Source of the DNA: Hemicentrotus pulcherrimus
Lineage: Eukaryota; Echinodermata; Echinoidea; Camarodonta; Strongylocentrotidae
Reading direction: 5' to 3'
DNA length: 59,278 nt
Assembly: GCA_003118195.1 (NCBI GenBank)
Contig: BEXV01000307.1
Span: forward strand, 103,398 to 162,675
Each line of letters starts with the position of its first letter. Within the stretch, counting starts at the first letter, position 1. The notes beneath the pieces are model-generated. The model made no database searches and was not told the origin of the DNA. It saw only the letters and a list, made by a program, of their open reading frames with translations. Shown piece by piece: positions 58,008-59,278 of this stretch. The position numbers were made by a program, and so were the translations under genes.

Positions 58008-58213
58008 TAATAATAATAATGGATTCTTGTATAGCGCTTATGTCTGTCAGATTTGGCACTCCTGGCGCTTTACAATTATTACCCCGGCTTTAGCATGGCT
58101 GCCTTTATGACGCTCTAGATTTTCAAGGAGTTACATTAGTGCCGCGGCAGGACTCGAACCGTGGACCATGTGATCCACAGTTCAGAGACCTATCCACTAG
58201 ACAGCGACACCTT
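58008..58213 (-). mobile_element. tRNA-derived SINE with LINE-like 3' tail
   Basis: The minus strand begins with a tRNA-like head (GTCGCTGTCTAGTGGATAGG, anticodon-like region, then B box GGTTCGAGTCC at about 58150-58160 in plus coordinates). A body follows, then TTGTAAAGCGCCAGGAGTGC, a spacer, AAGCGCTATACAAG and an ATT-repeat tail at 58008-58020. The paired AGCGC/GCGCT halves and ATT tail match the LINE 3' end at 25.0 kb. A tail fragment of the same SINE family lies at 24431-24500. The flanks share only a weak TTCATA/TTACATA similarity. Confidence 0.85.
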
Positions 58214-58878
58214 TACATACAGTTTACTCTCTTCAAATCACATAAATAATTCCGAATGACTTCTGGACAATTTTTTTTTGTCCCAGACTAAATTATCTTT
58301 AAATCCTACTTTGCGTTAGGAAATATAAATGGCTCCCGTCCGTCCCCAATATCCTTGATTGCAATCATTTCACAATTTCACGAGACGACAATTAGAATTA
58401 CAAATTTTAATGATTTGTGTTTCTTCTTTTCGTTAACAATTGCATCCTAGTCTGACAATTTACCAAAGTATTGACATCAACTGATGGCTATGCGGTTTGA
58501 TCATGGACATGGAGCATAATATAATCGCAATTTTTCACATGTAACAATATACATGTAAAAGAGGTCGGGTTGCTTCCTATCAAGATAATCACTTAAAGTA
58601 GCGTGAAAACTGGACGAAAGCCAATTTAATCCCATTTATTCACAGAACTAATGGACGAAGGCAATTTAAAAATATTCATGTCTGAAGAGTGGAGATTAAA
58701 TTGATAAATTATCATGGTTAATACTAGACTAAAGCTAATGCTTATTGGGATATATTGCAAAGGTATCAATATTAAATTCTTTTGCACAATACGAGAAATA
58801 TATAATTACATCCAATCTCACTAATTGGTTCAGAGCATGTACACATTTATAACCTTTTGCTGATATATCTACAAAAAC
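58214..58878. other. Intergenic DNA, nothing recognised
   Basis: AT-rich sequence with no supported feature. Confidence 0.5.
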
Positions 58879-58998
58879 CATCTCTCTCTTTCTCTTTTTT
58901 CTCTCTCCCTTTCTCTCTCTCTCTCTCTCTTTCTCTCTTTCTCTCATACACAAATACACACATACACACACACACACGCACACACGCACACAGACTAA
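58879..58998. repeat. (CT)n and (CA)n microsatellites
   Basis: CTCTCTTT-type repeats from about 58881 pass into (CA)n-rich sequence with ACACGCACAC interruptions to about 58995. The Ser/Leu-rich or Arg/Glu-rich frames across it are artefacts. Confidence 0.95.
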
Positions 58999-59278
58999 CA
59001 CACATCTATAAATATGTTGGGAATCCTTATCATGACTGTAGATACATATATGTAGCACGACTATGATAAATACAGCAAAAAATCAGAATAACCACCAAAA
59101 AAACAAACAAGCAAACATTCAAAAACAAACAAACTTCTCATGCGACAAGACACAAACATGGATTGGCTCGTGACATTGGGCATAATGTATAGTTCTCGTT
59201 ATAAACCATTGCATTTTGAAGTAATTCTTCATTGTATTTCATGCAGTTGATGGGTCGTTTACACCAACAAATTTCAAC
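58999..59278. other. Intergenic DNA to window end
   Basis: A-rich sequence with AAACAAACAA runs near 59095-59135 and no supported feature. Confidence 0.5.

Overview
This is a eukaryotic, AT-rich, almost gene-free window. It contains microsatellites, a run of unread bases (46574-46638), a few isolated N, and many fragments of retrotransposons and non-autonomous DNA transposons. The repeat types suggest a marine deuterostome, most likely an echinoderm such as a sea urchin: tRNA-headed SINEs ending in (ATT)n, CR1/L2-like LINE remnants, hAT elements with CAGGCCTTCTCAACTGG ends, and short foldback MITEs. The organism is an inference from repeat style; no species-diagnostic gene was seen.

Layout. 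0-3.4 kb: a LINE 3' end, a small palindromic MITE, a SINE relic, and a striking near-perfect foldback of about 127-bp arms (3062-3330). 3.4-9.4 kb: mostly unannotatable, with one LINE-like 3' end at 4.9 kb. 9.5-10.4 kb: a 917-bp element with CACTG termini. 11.06-11.65 kb: a tandem array with a period of 213-223 bp. 13.8-14.35 kb: two SINEs in a row, one with a perfect 9-bp target duplication. 15.9-16.5 kb: a CpG-rich degenerate repeat. 20.67-21.40 and 52.47-53.00 kb: two copies of one hAT element, each with a perfect 8-bp target duplication; the first carries a nested TTAA-flanked insertion. 24.4-25.5 kb: a SINE tail, a MITE and a decayed LINE 3' end. 25.8-27.8 kb: a GC-richer stretch followed by one plausible spliced exon, the only hint of a host gene. 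29.28-31.25 kb: a 5'-truncated LINE with an uninterrupted 544-codon reverse transcriptase ORF, the only strong CDS. 36.8-37.6 kb: purine-rich minisatellite. 38.4-38.7 kb: a second, decayed LINE C-terminus. 39.6-40.0 kb: a CpG-rich island. 41.96-42.40 kb: a MITE. 53.7-56.2 kb: three more tRNA-headed SINEs. 58.0-58.2 kb: another SINE.

How the parts relate. The SINEs and the 25-kb LINE remnant share a 3' end with the same arrangement (a TATAGCG motif, about 28 bases, GCGCTTTACA, then ATT repeats). This fits SINEs borrowing the LINE's 3' recognition tail. Nested insertions give a partial order of events at 14.1, 21.0 and possibly 1.3 kb. No cellular system such as an operon, CRISPR array or gene cluster is visible. 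The most unusual observations are the long foldback, the nested hAT copy with its empty-site counterpart, the shared SINE/LINE tail, the 220-bp tandem array and the candidate signal-anchor exon.
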